Shown here piece by piece: positions 26,010-37,768 of a DNA stretch of 64,000 nucleotides. The notes beneath the pieces were generated by a model. It had not been told where the DNA came from. It ran no database searches and saw nothing but the letters and a program-made list of their open reading frames with translations. The stretch covers positions 38,464 to 102,463 of the forward strand of contig JAUPTC010000097.1 in NCBI GenBank assembly GCA_030762895.1, read 5' to 3'. Origin of the DNA: Sophora flavescens (taxonomy: Eukaryota > Streptophyta > Magnoliopsida > Fabales > Fabaceae). The translations under genes were made by a program, and so were the position numbers. Within the stretch, counting starts at the first letter, position 1, and each line of letters opens with the position of its first letter.

Positions 26010-27209
26010 TGATGCAAACCAAGGATGATGTCCAATTTGAGGCCAAATTAATATTTTTGATGAAAATTTTATTTTCATTGTGGTGAACCCGTATGCTTGA
26101 ATTGGTCATATCTTGAGCTACGAATCTCCGATTGATACATTCTTTGGTGCGTTGGAAATATTAGGGAATTATCTACAAATCATATCTCAGGCCTCTTGAC
26201 CAAATTCGGCTTCTATCATGGTGAAAAACGGGCTGCAAGTTTAATACGAATTCTTGGACCTTAAATGAGTTATATGTTAATTGGGCTACACCAAGCTTGA
26301 TGAATGAGCAAGGCCCATTATGAATGGTGGCTGGCACGTTTTTGGAACTTACAAAGGAGAGCAACCTTTGGCTTGCATGCCTAGGTAACTCCTTTAGAAG
26401 TTATGGAACCACTTTTATTATTTTCTTAAGTAGGATAGTTATATTCTTTTAATAACCACTTAGTGGAGAGTTATGTCTAGTTATTAGGAGTTTATGTCAT
26501 CTTATGATGACCTTTGGTTTTTACTTCCCTATGCTATATGTACACACCTATTACATGATGAATGATAACTTTGATGTTCAATTTGGTTTTTACCAATTGT
26601 GAGAGTGTTTCTCTCTTGGGTTCTTCATTGAGCCAACCCTTGTTCTTATCAAGAATCCAAGATTCTTGTGGCGAACCTCACATTGGCTTATCAAATCCCC
26701 TTGGATTTGTGGCGCCTACATACCATTCCTTACCTTCACCCATTTGCTTCTTTTCTTCTTCTTCTTGAATTTTGCTTGGTCACTCAAGGATAGATCCGAA
26801 AATTTACATGATCCTTTTTAGGATCATATCATTTGGTATCGAGCAAACAGAATGAAAAAGATGTTGAGAAAAAGGTGGAGACTGCATTTTTTGAAGGGGA
26901 AAATAAAAATAAAAAAATTGAGGCAAAGGTTGAAAGAAGAATTGCGAGTCTTCCTATAAAGGAAAATAAGGTGAAGGGAGCAATGTTGGCAAGGCAGCCT
27001 ATATATATCTTTCTATGTAAAGATGCTTGTTTGACTACCAATGCAAACTCTTTGCCTAGAGGTGATGACTCTATTTTGAAGGAAGTTGAAGAAACAATTC
27101 CAAGAGAGGTGCCCCATGGATTCAAAATGGTTGTGTTTGAACCCGGAGGATAAAGAAGACTCCTTAAGGCAATAAATTCGAGGTCGAATTCTTTTCAAGA
27201 GGGAGGGAA
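26010..27209 (+). repeat. Array unit 21
   Basis: LTR to 26831. PBS with one A lost. T6, frame open. Confidence 0.95.
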
Positions 27210-28410
27210 TGATGCAAACCAAGGATGATGTCCAATTTGAGGCCAAATTAATATTTTTGATGAAAATTTTATTTTCATTGTGGTGAACCCGTATGCTTGA
27301 ATTGGTCATATCTTGAGCTACGAATCTCCGATTGATACATTCTTTGGTGCGTTGGAAATATTAGGGAATTATCTACAAATCATATCTCAGGCCTCTTGAC
27401 CAAATTCGGCTTCTATCATGGTGAAAAACGGGCTGCAAGTTTAATACGAATTCTTGGACCTTAAATGAGTTATATGTTAATTGGGCTACACCAAGCTTGA
27501 TGAATGAGCAAGGCCCATTATGAATGGTGGCTGGCACGTTTTTGGAACTTACAAAGGAGAGCAACCTTTGGCTTGCATGCCTAGGTAACTCCTTTAGAAG
27601 TTATGGAACCACTTTTATTATTTTCTTAAGTAGGATAGTTATATTCTTTTAATAACCACTTAGTGGAGAGTTATGTCTAGTTATTAGGAGTTTATGTCAT
27701 CTTATGATGACCTTTGGTTTTTACTTCCCTATGCTATATGTACACACCTATTACATGATGAATGATAACTTTGATGTTCAATTTGGTTTTTACCAATTGT
27801 GAGAGTGTTTCTCTCTTGGGTTCTTCATTGAGCCAACCCTTGTTCTTATCAAGAATCCAAGATTCTTGTGGCGAACCTCACATTGGCTTATCAAATCCCC
27901 TTGGATTTGTGGCGCCTACATACCATTCCTTACCTTCACCCATTTGCTTCTTTTCTTCTTCTTCTTGAATTTTGCTTGGTCACTCAAGGATAGATCCGAA
28001 AATTTACATGATCCTTTTTAGGATCATATCATTTGGTATCAGAGCAAACAGAATGAAAAAGATGTTGAGAAAAAGGTGGAGACTGCATTTTTTGAAGGGG
28101 AAAATAAAAATAAAAAAATTGAGGCAAAGGTTGAAAGAAGAATTGCGAGTCTTCCTATAAAGGAAAATAAGGTGAAGGGAGCAATGTTGGCAAGGCAGCC
28201 TATATATATCTTTCTATGTAAAGATGCTTGTTTGACTACCAATGCAAACTCTTTGCCTAGAGGTGATGACTCTATTTTGAAGGAAGTTGAAGAAACAATT
28301 CCAAGAGAGGTGCCCCATGGATTCAAAATGGTTGTGTTTGAACCCGGAGGATAAAGAAGACTCCTTAAGGCAATAAATTCGAGGTCGAATTCTTTTCAAG
28401 AGGGAGGGAA
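27210..28410 (+). repeat. Array unit 22
   Basis: LTR to 28031. PBS intact, frame open. Confidence 0.95.
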
Positions 28411-29610
28411 TGATGCAAACCAAGGATGATGTCCAATTTGAGGCCAAATTAATATTTTTGATGAAAATTTTATTTTCATTGTGGTGAACCCGTATGCTTG
28501 AATTGGTCATATCTTGAGCTACGAATCTCCGATTGATACATTCTTTGGTGCGTTGGAAATATTAGGGAATTATCTACAAATCATATCTCAGGCCTCTTGA
28601 CCAAATTCGGCTTCTATCATGGTGAAAAACGGGCTGCAAGTTTAATACGAATTCTTGGACCTTAAATGAGTTATATGTTAATTGGGCTACACCAAGCTTG
28701 ATGAATGAGCAAGGCCCATTATGAATGGTGGCTGGCACGTTTTTGGAACTTACAAAGGAGAGCAACCTTTGGCTTGCATGCCTAGGTAACTCCTTTAGAA
28801 GTTATGGAACCACTTTTATTATTTTCTTAAGTAGGATAGTTATATTCTTTTAATAACCACTTAGTGGAGAGTTATGTCTAGTTATTAGGAGTTTATGTCA
28901 TCTTATGATGACCTTTGGTTTTTACTTCCCTATGCTATATGTACACACCTATTACATGATGAATGATAACTTTGATGTTCAATTTGGTTTTTACCAATTG
29001 TGAGAGTGTTTCTCTCTTGGGTTCTTCATTGAGCCAACCCTTGTTCTTATCAAGAATCCAAGATTCTTGTGGCGAACCTCACATTGGCTTATCAAATCCC
29101 CTTGGATTTGTGGCGCCTACATACCATTCCTTACCTTCACCCATTTGCTTCTTTTCTTCTTCTTCTTGAATTTTGCTTGGTCACTCAAGGATAGATCCGA
29201 AAATTTACATGATCCTTTTTAGGATCATATCATTTGTATCGAGAGCAAACAGAATGAAAAAGATGTTGAGAAAAAGGTGGAGACTGCATTTTTGAAGGGG
29301 AAAATAAAAATAAAAAAATTGAGGCAAAGGTTGAAAGAAGAATTGCGAGTCTTCCTATAAAGGAAAATAAGGTGAAGGGAGCAATGTTGGCAAGGCAGCC
29401 TATATATATCTTTCTATGTAAAGATGCTTGTTTGACTACCAATGCAAACTCTTTGCCTAGAGGTGATGACTCTATTTTGAAGGAAGTTGAAGAAACAATT
29501 CCAAGAGAGGTGCCCCATGGATTCAAAATGGTTGTGTTTGAACCCGGAGGATAAAGAAGACTCCTTAAGGCAATAAATTCGAGGTCGAATTCTTTTCAAG
29601 AGGGAGGGAA
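28411..29610 (+). repeat. Array unit 23
   Basis: LTR to 29232. PBS TTTGTATCGAGAGC. T5, frame shifted. Confidence 0.95.
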
Positions 29611-30809
29611 TGATGCAAACCAAGGATGATGTCCAATTTGAGGCCAAATTAATATTTTTGATGAAAATTTTATTTTCATTGTGGTGAACCCGTATGCTTG
29701 AATTGGTCATATCTTGAGCTACGAATCTCCGATTGATACATTCTTTGGTGCGTTGGAAATATTAGGGAATTATCTACAAATCATATCTCAGGCCTCTTGA
29801 CCAAATTCGGCTTCTATCATGGTGAAAAACGGGCTGCAAGTTTAATACGAATTCTTGGACCTTAAATGAGTTATATGTTAATTGGGCTACACCAAGCTTG
29901 ATGAATGAGCAAGGCCCATTATGAATGGTGGCTGGCACGTTTTTGGAACTTACAAAGGAGAGCAACCTTTGGCTTGCATGCCTAGGTAACTCCTTTAGAA
30001 GTTATGGAACCACTTTTATTATTTTCTTAAGTAGGATAGTTATATTCTTTTAATAACCACTTAGTGGAGAGTTATGTCTAGTTATTAGGAGTTTATGTCA
30101 TCTTATGATGACCTTTGGTTTTTACTTCCCTATGCTATATGTACACACCTATTACATGATGAATGATAACTTTGATGTTCAATTTGGTTTTTACCAATTG
30201 TGAGAGTGTTTCTCTCTTGGGTTCTTCATTGAGCCAACCCTTGTTCTTATCAAGAATCCAAGATTCTTGTGGCGAACCTCACATTGGCTTATCAAATCCC
30301 CTTGGATTTGTGGCGCCTACATACCATTCCTTACCTTCACCCATTTGCTTCTTTTCTTCTTCTTCTTGAATTTTGCTTGGTCACTCAAGGATAGATCCGA
30401 AAATTTACATGATCCTTTTTAGGATCATATCATTTTGTATCGAGCAAACAGAATGAAAAAGATGTTGAGAAAAAGGTGGAGACTGCATTTTTGAAGGGGA
30501 AAATAAAAATAAAAAAATTGAGGCAAAGGTTGAAAGAAGAATTGCGAGTCTTCCTATAAAGGAAAATAAGGTGAAGGGAGCAATGTTGGCAAGGCAGCCT
30601 ATATATATCTTTCTATGTAAAGATGCTTGTTTGACTACCAATGCAAACTCTTTGCCTAGAGGTGATGACTCTATTTTGAAGGAAGTTGAAGAAACAATTC
30701 CAAGAGAGGTGCCCCATGGATTCAAAATGGTTGTGTTTGAACCCGGAGGATAAAGAAGACTCCTTAAGGCAATAAATTCGAGGTCGAATTCTTTTCAAGA
30801 GGGAGGGAA
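29611..30809 (+). repeat. Array unit 24
   Basis: LTR to 30432. PBS TTTTGTATCGAGC. T5, frame shifted. Confidence 0.95.
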
Positions 30810-32012
30810 TGATGCAAACCAAGGATGATGTCCAATTTGAGGCCAAATTAATATTTTTGATGAAAATTTTATTTTCATTGTGGTGAACCCGTATGCTTGA
30901 ATTGGTCATATCTTGAGCTACGAATCTCCGATTGATACATTCTTTGGTGCGTTGGAAATATTAGGGAATTATCTACAAATCATATCTCAGGCCTCTTGAC
31001 CAAATTCGGCTTCTATCATGGTGAAAAACGGGCTGCAAGTTTAATACGAATTCTTGGACCTTAAATGAGTTATATGTTAATTGGGCTACACCAAGCTTGA
31101 TGAATGAGCAAGGCCCATTATGAATGGTGGCTGGCACGTTTTTGGAACTTACAAAGGAGAGCAACCTTTGGCTTGCATGCCTAGGTAACTCCTTTAGAAG
31201 TTATGGAACCACTTTTATTATTTTCTTAAGTAGGATAGTTATATTCTTTTAATAACCACTTAGTGGAGAGTTATGTCTAGTTATTAGGAGTTTATGTCAT
31301 CTTATGATGACCTTTGGTTTTTACTTCCCTATGCTATATGTACACACCTATTACATGATGAATGATAACTTTGATGTTCAATTTGGTTTTTACCAATTGT
31401 GAGAGTGTTTCTCTCTTGGGTTCTTCATTGAGCCAACCCTTGTTCTTATCAAGAATCCAAGATTCTTGTGGCGAACCTCACATTGGCTTATCAAATCCCC
31501 TTGGATTTGTGGCGCCTACATACCATTCCTTACCTTCACCCATTTGCTTCTTTTCTTCTTCTTCTTGAATTTTGCTTGGTCACTCAAGGATAGATCCGAA
31601 AATTTACATGATCCTTTTTAGGATCATATCATTTGGTATCAGAGCAAACAGAATGAAAAAGATGTTGAGAAAAAGGTGGAGACTGCATTTTTTGAAGGGG
31701 AAAATAAAAATAAAAAAATTGAGGCAAAGGTTGAAAGAAGAATTGCGAGTCTTCCTATAAAGGAAAATAAGGTGAAGGGAGCAATGTTGGCAAGGCAGCC
31801 TATATATATCTTTCTATGTAAAGATGCTTGTTTGACTACCAATGCAAACTCTTTGCCTAGAGGTGATGACTCTATTTTGAAGGAAGTTGAAGAAACAATT
31901 CCAAGAGAGGTCGAATTCTTGGATTCAAAATGGTTGTGTTTGAACCCGGAGGATAAAGAAGACTCCTTAAGGCAATAAATTCGAGGTCGAATTCTTTTCA
32001 AGAGGGAGGGAA
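30810..32012 (+). repeat. Array unit 25 with internal patch
   Basis: LTR to 31631. PBS intact. At 31909-31920 the usual TGCCCCAT is replaced by TCGAATTCTT, a copy of sequence found about 75 bp downstream (GAGGTCGAATTCTT). The frame now runs to 31978 and loses the EVPHGF end. Confidence 0.95.
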
Positions 32013-33212
32013 TGATGCAAACCAAGGATGATGTCCAATTTGAGGCCAAATTAATATTTTTGATGAAAATTTTATTTTCATTGTGGTGAACCCGTATGCT
32101 TGAATTGGTCATATCTTGAGCTACGAATCTCCGATTGATACATTCTTTGGTGCGTTGGAAATATTAGGGAATTATCTACAAATCATATCTCAGGCCTCTT
32201 GACCAAATTCGGCTTCTATCATGGTGAAAAACGGGCTGCAAGTTTAATACGAATTCTTGGACCTTAAATGAGTTATATGTTAATTGGGCTACACCAAGCT
32301 TGATGAATGAGCAAGGCCCATTATGAATGGTGGCTGGCACGTTTTTGGAACTTACAAAGGAGAGCAACCTTTGGCTTGCATGCCTAGGTAACTCCTTTAG
32401 AAGTTATGGAACCACTTTTATTATTTTCTTAAGTAGGATAGTTATATTCTTTTAATAACCACTTAGTGGAGAGTTATGTCTAGTTATTAGGAGTTTATGT
32501 CATCTTATGATGACCTTTGGTTTTTACTTCCCTATGCTATATGTACACACCTATTACATGATGAATGATAACTTTGATGTTCAATTTGGTTTTTACCAAT
32601 TGTGAGAGTGTTTCTCTCTTGGGTTCTTCATTGAGCCAACCCTTGTTCTTATCAAGAATCCAAGATTCTTGTGGCGAACCTCACATTGGCTTATCAAATC
32701 CCCTTGGATTTGTGGCGCCTACATACCATTCCTTACCTTCACCCATTTGCTTCTTTTCTTCTTCTTCTTGAATTTTGTTTGGTCACTCAAGGATAGATCC
32801 GAAAATATATATGTTCCTTGTTAGGATCATATCATTTGCATGTCGAGCAAACAGAATGAAAAAGATGTTGAGAAAAAGGTGGAGACTGCATTTTTGAAGG
32901 GGAAAATAAAAATAAAAAAATTGAGGCAAAGGTTGAAAGAAGAATTGCGAGTCTTCCTATAAAGGAAAATAAGGTGAAGGGAGCAATGTTGGCAAGGCAG
33001 CCTATATATATCTTTCTATGTAAAGATGCTTGTTTGACTACCAATGCAAACTCTTTGCCTAGAGGTGATGACTCTATTTTGAAGGAAGTTGAAGAAACAA
33101 TTCCAAGAGAGGTGCCCCATGGATTCAAAATGGTTGTGTTTGAACCCGGAGGATAAAGAAGACTCCTTAAGGCAATAAATTCGAGGTCGAATTCTTTTCA
33201 AGAGGGAGGGAA
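32013..33212 (+). repeat. Array unit 26 with chimeric U5
   Basis: LTR to 32834. The U5 end reads GAAAATATATATGTTCCTTG (32801-32820), like the LTR at 50903 and unlike all other units. PBS is TTTGCATGTCGAGC. T5. The terminal hairpin is broken. Confidence 0.95.
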
Positions 33213-34414
33213 TGATGCAAACCAAGGATGATGTCCAATTTGAGGCCAAATTAATATTTTTGATGAAAATTTTATTTTCATTGTGGTGAACCCGTATGCT
33301 TGAATTGGTCATATCTTGAGCTACGAATCTCCGATTGATACATTCTTTGGTGCGTTGGAAATATTAGGGAATTATCTACAAATCATATCTCAGGCCTCTT
33401 GACCAAATTCGGCTTCTATCATGGTGAAAAACGGGCTGCAAGTTTAATACGAATTCTTGGACCTTAAATGAGTTATATGTTAATTGGGCTACACCAAGCT
33501 TGATGAATGAGCAAGGCCCATTATGAATGGTGGCTGGCACGTTTTTGGAACTTACAAAGGAGAGCAACCTTTGGCTTGCATGCCTAGGTAACTCCTTTAG
33601 AAGTTATGGAACCACTTTTATTATTTTCTTAAGTAGGATAGTTATATTCTTTTAATAACCACTTAGTGGAGAGTTATGTCTAGTTATTAGGAGTTTATGT
33701 CATCTTATGATGACCTTTGGTTTTTACTTCCCTATGCTATATGTACACACCTATTACATGATGAATGATAACTTTGATGTTCAATTTGGTTTTTACCAAT
33801 TGTGAGAGTGTTTCTCTCTTGGGTTCTTCATTGAGCCAACCCTTGTTCTTATCAAGAATCCAAGATTCTTGTGGCGAACCTCACATTGGCTTATCAAATC
33901 CCCTTGGATTTGTGGCGCCTACATACCATTCCTTACCTTCACCCATTTGCTTCTTTTCTTCTTCTTCTTGAATTTTGCTTGGTCACTCAAGGATAGATCC
34001 GAAAATTTACATGATCCTTTTTAGGATCATATCATTTGGTATCGAGCAAAACGAGAATGAAAAAGATGTTGAGAAAAAGGTGGAGACTGCATTTTTTGAA
34101 GGGGAAAATAAAAATAAAAAAATTGAGGCAAAGGTTGAAAGAAGAATTGCGAGTCTTCCTATAAAGGAAAATAAGGTGAAGGGAGCAATGTTGGCAAGGC
34201 AGCCTATATATATCTTTCTATGTAAAGATGCTTGTTTGACTACCAATGCAAACTCTTTGCCTAGAGGTGATGACTCTATTTTGAAGGAAGTTGAAGAAAC
34301 AATTCCAAGAGAGGTGCCCCATGGATTCAAAATGGTTGTGTTTGAACCCGGAGGATAAAGAAGACTCCTTAAGGCAATAAATTCGAGGTCGAATTCTTTT
34401 CAAGAGGGAGGGAA
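33213..34414 (+). repeat. Array unit 27
   Basis: LTR to 34034. The PBS region GGTATCGAGCAAAACGAGAATG carries a loss and gains. The resulting frame (33975-34358, no ATG) joins U5, PBS and the whole internal frame, the longest forward frame in the array. Confidence 0.95.
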
Positions 34415-35615
34415 TGATGCAAACCAAGGATGATGTCCAATTTGAGGCCAAATTAATATTTTTGATGAAAATTTTATTTTCATTGTGGTGAACCCGTATG
34501 CTTGAATTGGTCATATCTTGAGCTACGAATCTCCGATTGATACATTCTTTGGTGCGTTGGAAATATTAGGGAATTATCTACAAATCATATCTCAGGCCTC
34601 TTGACCAAATTCGGCTTCTATCATGGTGAAAAACGGGCTGCAAGTTTAATACGAATTCTTGGACCTTAAATGAGTTATATGTTAATTGGGCTACACCAAG
34701 CTTGATGAATGAGCAAGGCCCATTATGAATGGTGGCTGGCACGTTTTTGGAACTTACAAAGGAGAGCAACCTTTGGCTTGCATGCCTAGGTAACTCCTTT
34801 AGAAGTTATGGAACCACTTTTATTATTTTCTTAAGTAGGATAGTTATATTCTTTTAATAACCACTTAGTGGAGAGTTATGTCTAGTTATTAGGAGTTTAT
34901 GTCATCTTATGATGACCTTTGGTTTTTACTTCCCTATGCTATATGTACACACCTATTACATGATGAATGATAACTTTGATGTTCAATTTGGTTTTTACCA
35001 ATTGTGAGAGTGTTTCTCTCTTGGGTTCTTCATTGAGCCAACCCTTGTTCTTATCAAGAATCCAAGATTCTTGTGGCGAACCTCACATTGGCTTATCAAA
35101 TCCCCTTGGATTTGTGGCGCCTACATACCATTCCTTACCTTCACCCATTTGCTTCTTTTCTTCTTCTTCTTGAATTTTGCTTGGTCACTCAAGGATAGAT
35201 CCGAAAATTTACATGATCCTTTTTAGGATCATATCATTTGAATATCGAGCAAACAGAATGAAAAAGATGTTGAGAAAAAGGTGGAGACTGCATTTTTTGA
35301 AGGGGAAAATAAAAATAAAAAAATTGAGGCAAAGGTTGAAAGAAGAATTGCGAGTCTTCCTATAAAGGAAAATAAGGTGAAGGGAGCAATGTTGGCAAGG
35401 CAGCCTATATATATCTTTCTATGTAAAGATGCTTGTTTGACTACCAATGCAAACTCTTTGCCTAGAGGTGATGACTCTATTTTGAAGGAAGTTGAAGAAA
35501 CAATTCCAAGAGAGGTGCCCCATGGATTCAAAATGGTTGTGTTTGAACCCGGAGGATAAAGAAGACTCCTTAAGGCAATAAATTCGAGGTCGAATTCTTT
35601 TCAAGAGGGAGGGAA
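34415..35615 (+). repeat. Array unit 28
   Basis: LTR to 35236. PBS TTTGAATATCGAGC. T6, frame open. Confidence 0.95.
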
Positions 35616-36815
35616 TGATGCAAACCAAGGATGATGTCCAATTTGAGGCCAAATTAATATTTTTGATGAAAATTTTATTTTCATTGTGGTGAACCCGTAT
35701 GCTTGAATTGGTCATATCTTGAGCTACGAATCTCCGATTGATACATTCTTTGGTGCGTTGGAAATATTAGGGAATTATCTACAAATCATATCTCAGGCCT
35801 CTTGACCAAATTCGGCTTCTATCATGGTGAAAAACGGGCTGCAAGTTTAATACGAATTCTTGGACCTTAAATGAGTTATATGTTAATTGGGCTACACCAA
35901 GCTTGATGAATGAGCAAGGCCCATTATGAATGGTGGCTGGCACGTTTTTGGAACTTACAAAGGAGAGCAACCTTTGGCTTGCATGCCTAGGTAACTCCTT
36001 TAGAAGTTATGGAACCACTTTTATTATTTTCTTAAGTAGGATAGTTATATTCTTTTAATAACCACTTAGTGGAGAGTTATGTCTAGTTATTAGGAGTTTA
36101 TGTCATCTTATGATGACCTTTGGTTTTTACTTCCCTATGCTATATGTACACACCTATTACATGATGAATGATAACTTTGATGTTCAATTTGGTTTTTACC
36201 AATTGTGAGAGTGTTTCTCTCTTGGGTTCTTCATTGAGCCAACCCTTGTTCTTATCAAGAATCCAAGATTCTTGTGGCGAACCTCACATTGGCTTATCAA
36301 ATCCCCTTGGATTTGTGGCGCCTACATACCATTCCTTACCTTCACCCATTTGCTTCTTTTCTTCTTCTTCTTGAATTTTGCTTGGTCACTCAAGGATAGA
36401 TCCGAAAATTTACATGATCCTTTTTAGGATCATATCATTTGGTATCGAGCAAACAGAATGAAAAAGATGTTGAGAAAAAGGTGGAGACTGCATTTTTTGA
36501 AGGGGAAAATAAAAATAAAAAAATTGAGGCAAAGGTTGAAAGAAGAATTGCGAGTCTTCCTATAAAGGAAAATAAGGTGAAGGGAGCAATGTTGGCAAGG
36601 CAGCCTATATATATCTTTCTATGTAAAGATGCTTGTTTGACTACCAATGCAAACTCTTTGCCTAGAGGTGATGACTCTATTTTGAAGGAAGTTGAAGAAA
36701 CAATTCCAAGAGAGGTGCCCCATGGATTCAAAATGGTTGTGTTTGAACCCGGAGGATAAAGAAGACTCCTTAAGGCAATAAATTCGAGGTCGAATTCTTT
36801 TCAAGAGGGAGGGAA
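35616..36815 (+). repeat. Array unit 29
   Basis: LTR to 36437. PBS with one A lost. T6, frame open. Confidence 0.95.
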
Positions 36816-37637
36816 TGATGCAAACCAAGGATGATGTCCAATTTGAGGCCAAATTAATATTTTTGATGAAAATTTTATTTTCATTGTGGTGAACCCGTAT
36901 GCTTGAATTGGTCATATCTTGAGCTACGAATCTCCGATTGATACATTCTTTGGTGCGTTGGAAATATTAGGGAATTATCTACAAATCATATCTCAGGCCT
37001 CTTGACCAAATTCGGCTTCTATCATGGTGAAAAACGGGCTGCAAGTTTAATACGAATTCTTGGACCTTAAATGAGTTATATGTTAATTGGGCTACACCAA
37101 GCTTGATGAATGAGCAAGGCCCATTATGAATGGTGGCTGGCACGTTTTTGGAACTTACAAAGGAGAGCAACCTTTGGCTTGCATGCCTAGGTAACTCCTT
37201 TAGAAGTTATGGAACCACTTTTATTATTTTCTTAAGTAGGATAGTTATATTCTTTTAATAACCACTTAGTGGAGAGTTATGTCTAGTTATTAGGAGTTTA
37301 TGTCATCTTATGATGACCTTTGGTTTTTACTTCCCTATGCTATATGTACACACCTATTACATGATGAATGATAACTTTGATGTTCAATTTGGTTTTTACC
37401 AATTGTGAGAGTGTTTCTCTCTTGGGTTCTTCATTGAGCCAACCCTTGTTCTTATCAAGAATCCAAGATTCTTGTGGCGAACCTCACATTGGCTTATCAA
37501 ATCCCCTTGGATTTGTGGCGCCTACATACCATTCCTTACCTTCACCCATTTGCTTCTTTTCTTCTTCTTCTTGAATTTTGCTTGGTCACTCAAGGATAGA
37601 TCCGAAAATTTACATGATCCTTTTTAGGATCATTTCA
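36816..37637 (+). repeat. Array terminal LTR 30
   Basis: Complete LTR of 822 bp with no internal region after it. It ends GATCATTTCA (one A to T) and is followed by CGTAG and 5S spacer, which marks the right edge of the insertion. Confidence 0.95.
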
Positions 37638-37648
37638 CGTAGACTAAC

Positions 37649-37768
37649 AGGTGCGATCATACCAGCACTAATGCACCGGATCCCATCAGAACTCTGCAGT
37701 TAAGCGTGCTTGGGTGAGAGTAGTACTGGGATGGGTGACCTCTTGGGAAGTCCTTGTGTTGCACCTCT
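37649..37768 (+). rRNA. 5S rRNA: 5S rRNA gene copy 1, promoter disrupted
   Basis: Full-length 120-bp 5S. Five changes from the window consensus: C47T, C67T, A80G, C95T and C107T. Three are CpG to TpG, as expected from methylated-C decay. The 35.6-kb array ends at -12, so the TATA box is gone. Probably not a functional promoter. Confidence 0.9.

Larger units (their letters stand above)
2000..37637 (+). repeat. 35.6-kb tandem LTR-internal retroelement array (30 LTRs, 29 internal regions)
   Basis: A unit of 1,199-1,203 bp is repeated head to tail. Each unit is an LTR of about 823 bp (TGATGCAAACC...GATCATATCA), a primer-binding site, a short internal region of about 378 bp and a polypurine tract that abuts the next LTR. 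The array starts with a complete LTR start at 2000 and stops at an LTR end (CA) at 37637. It is flanked by CGTAG on both sides. A single element of this type would be about 2.0 kb (LTR-internal-LTR). It encodes no RT, RNase H, integrase or gag. Units are nearly identical, and differences concentrate at the PBS, a T5/T6 run, a T-run near LTR position 345 and one A/C site near LTR position 355. I infer one insertion followed by expansion through unequal exchange, or integration of a concatemer. Confidence 0.95.

Noticed and set aside
2000..37637. Repeated 68-, 62-, 95-, 98- and 63-aa frames in each array unit
   Set aside because: They lie in LTR sequence or antisense to the internal region, many start without ATG, and they recur only because the DNA repeats. 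No family resemblance.
2000..37637. CRISPR-like or bacterial repeat array
   Set aside because: Units are 1.2 kb with LTR, PBS and PPT signals and a target duplication; there are no spacers or cas genes, and plant 5S genes flank it.
2000..37637. Cassandra-type TRIM (5S sequence inside the LTR)
   Set aside because: The 5S genes lie outside the LTRs in the flanking locus; no 5S box A or C sequence occurs in any LTR here.
2000..37637. Pure assembly artefact
   Set aside because: Units differ by distinct small changes, both ends are exact LTR termini, and a matching target duplication brackets the array. The exact copy number still needs reads.
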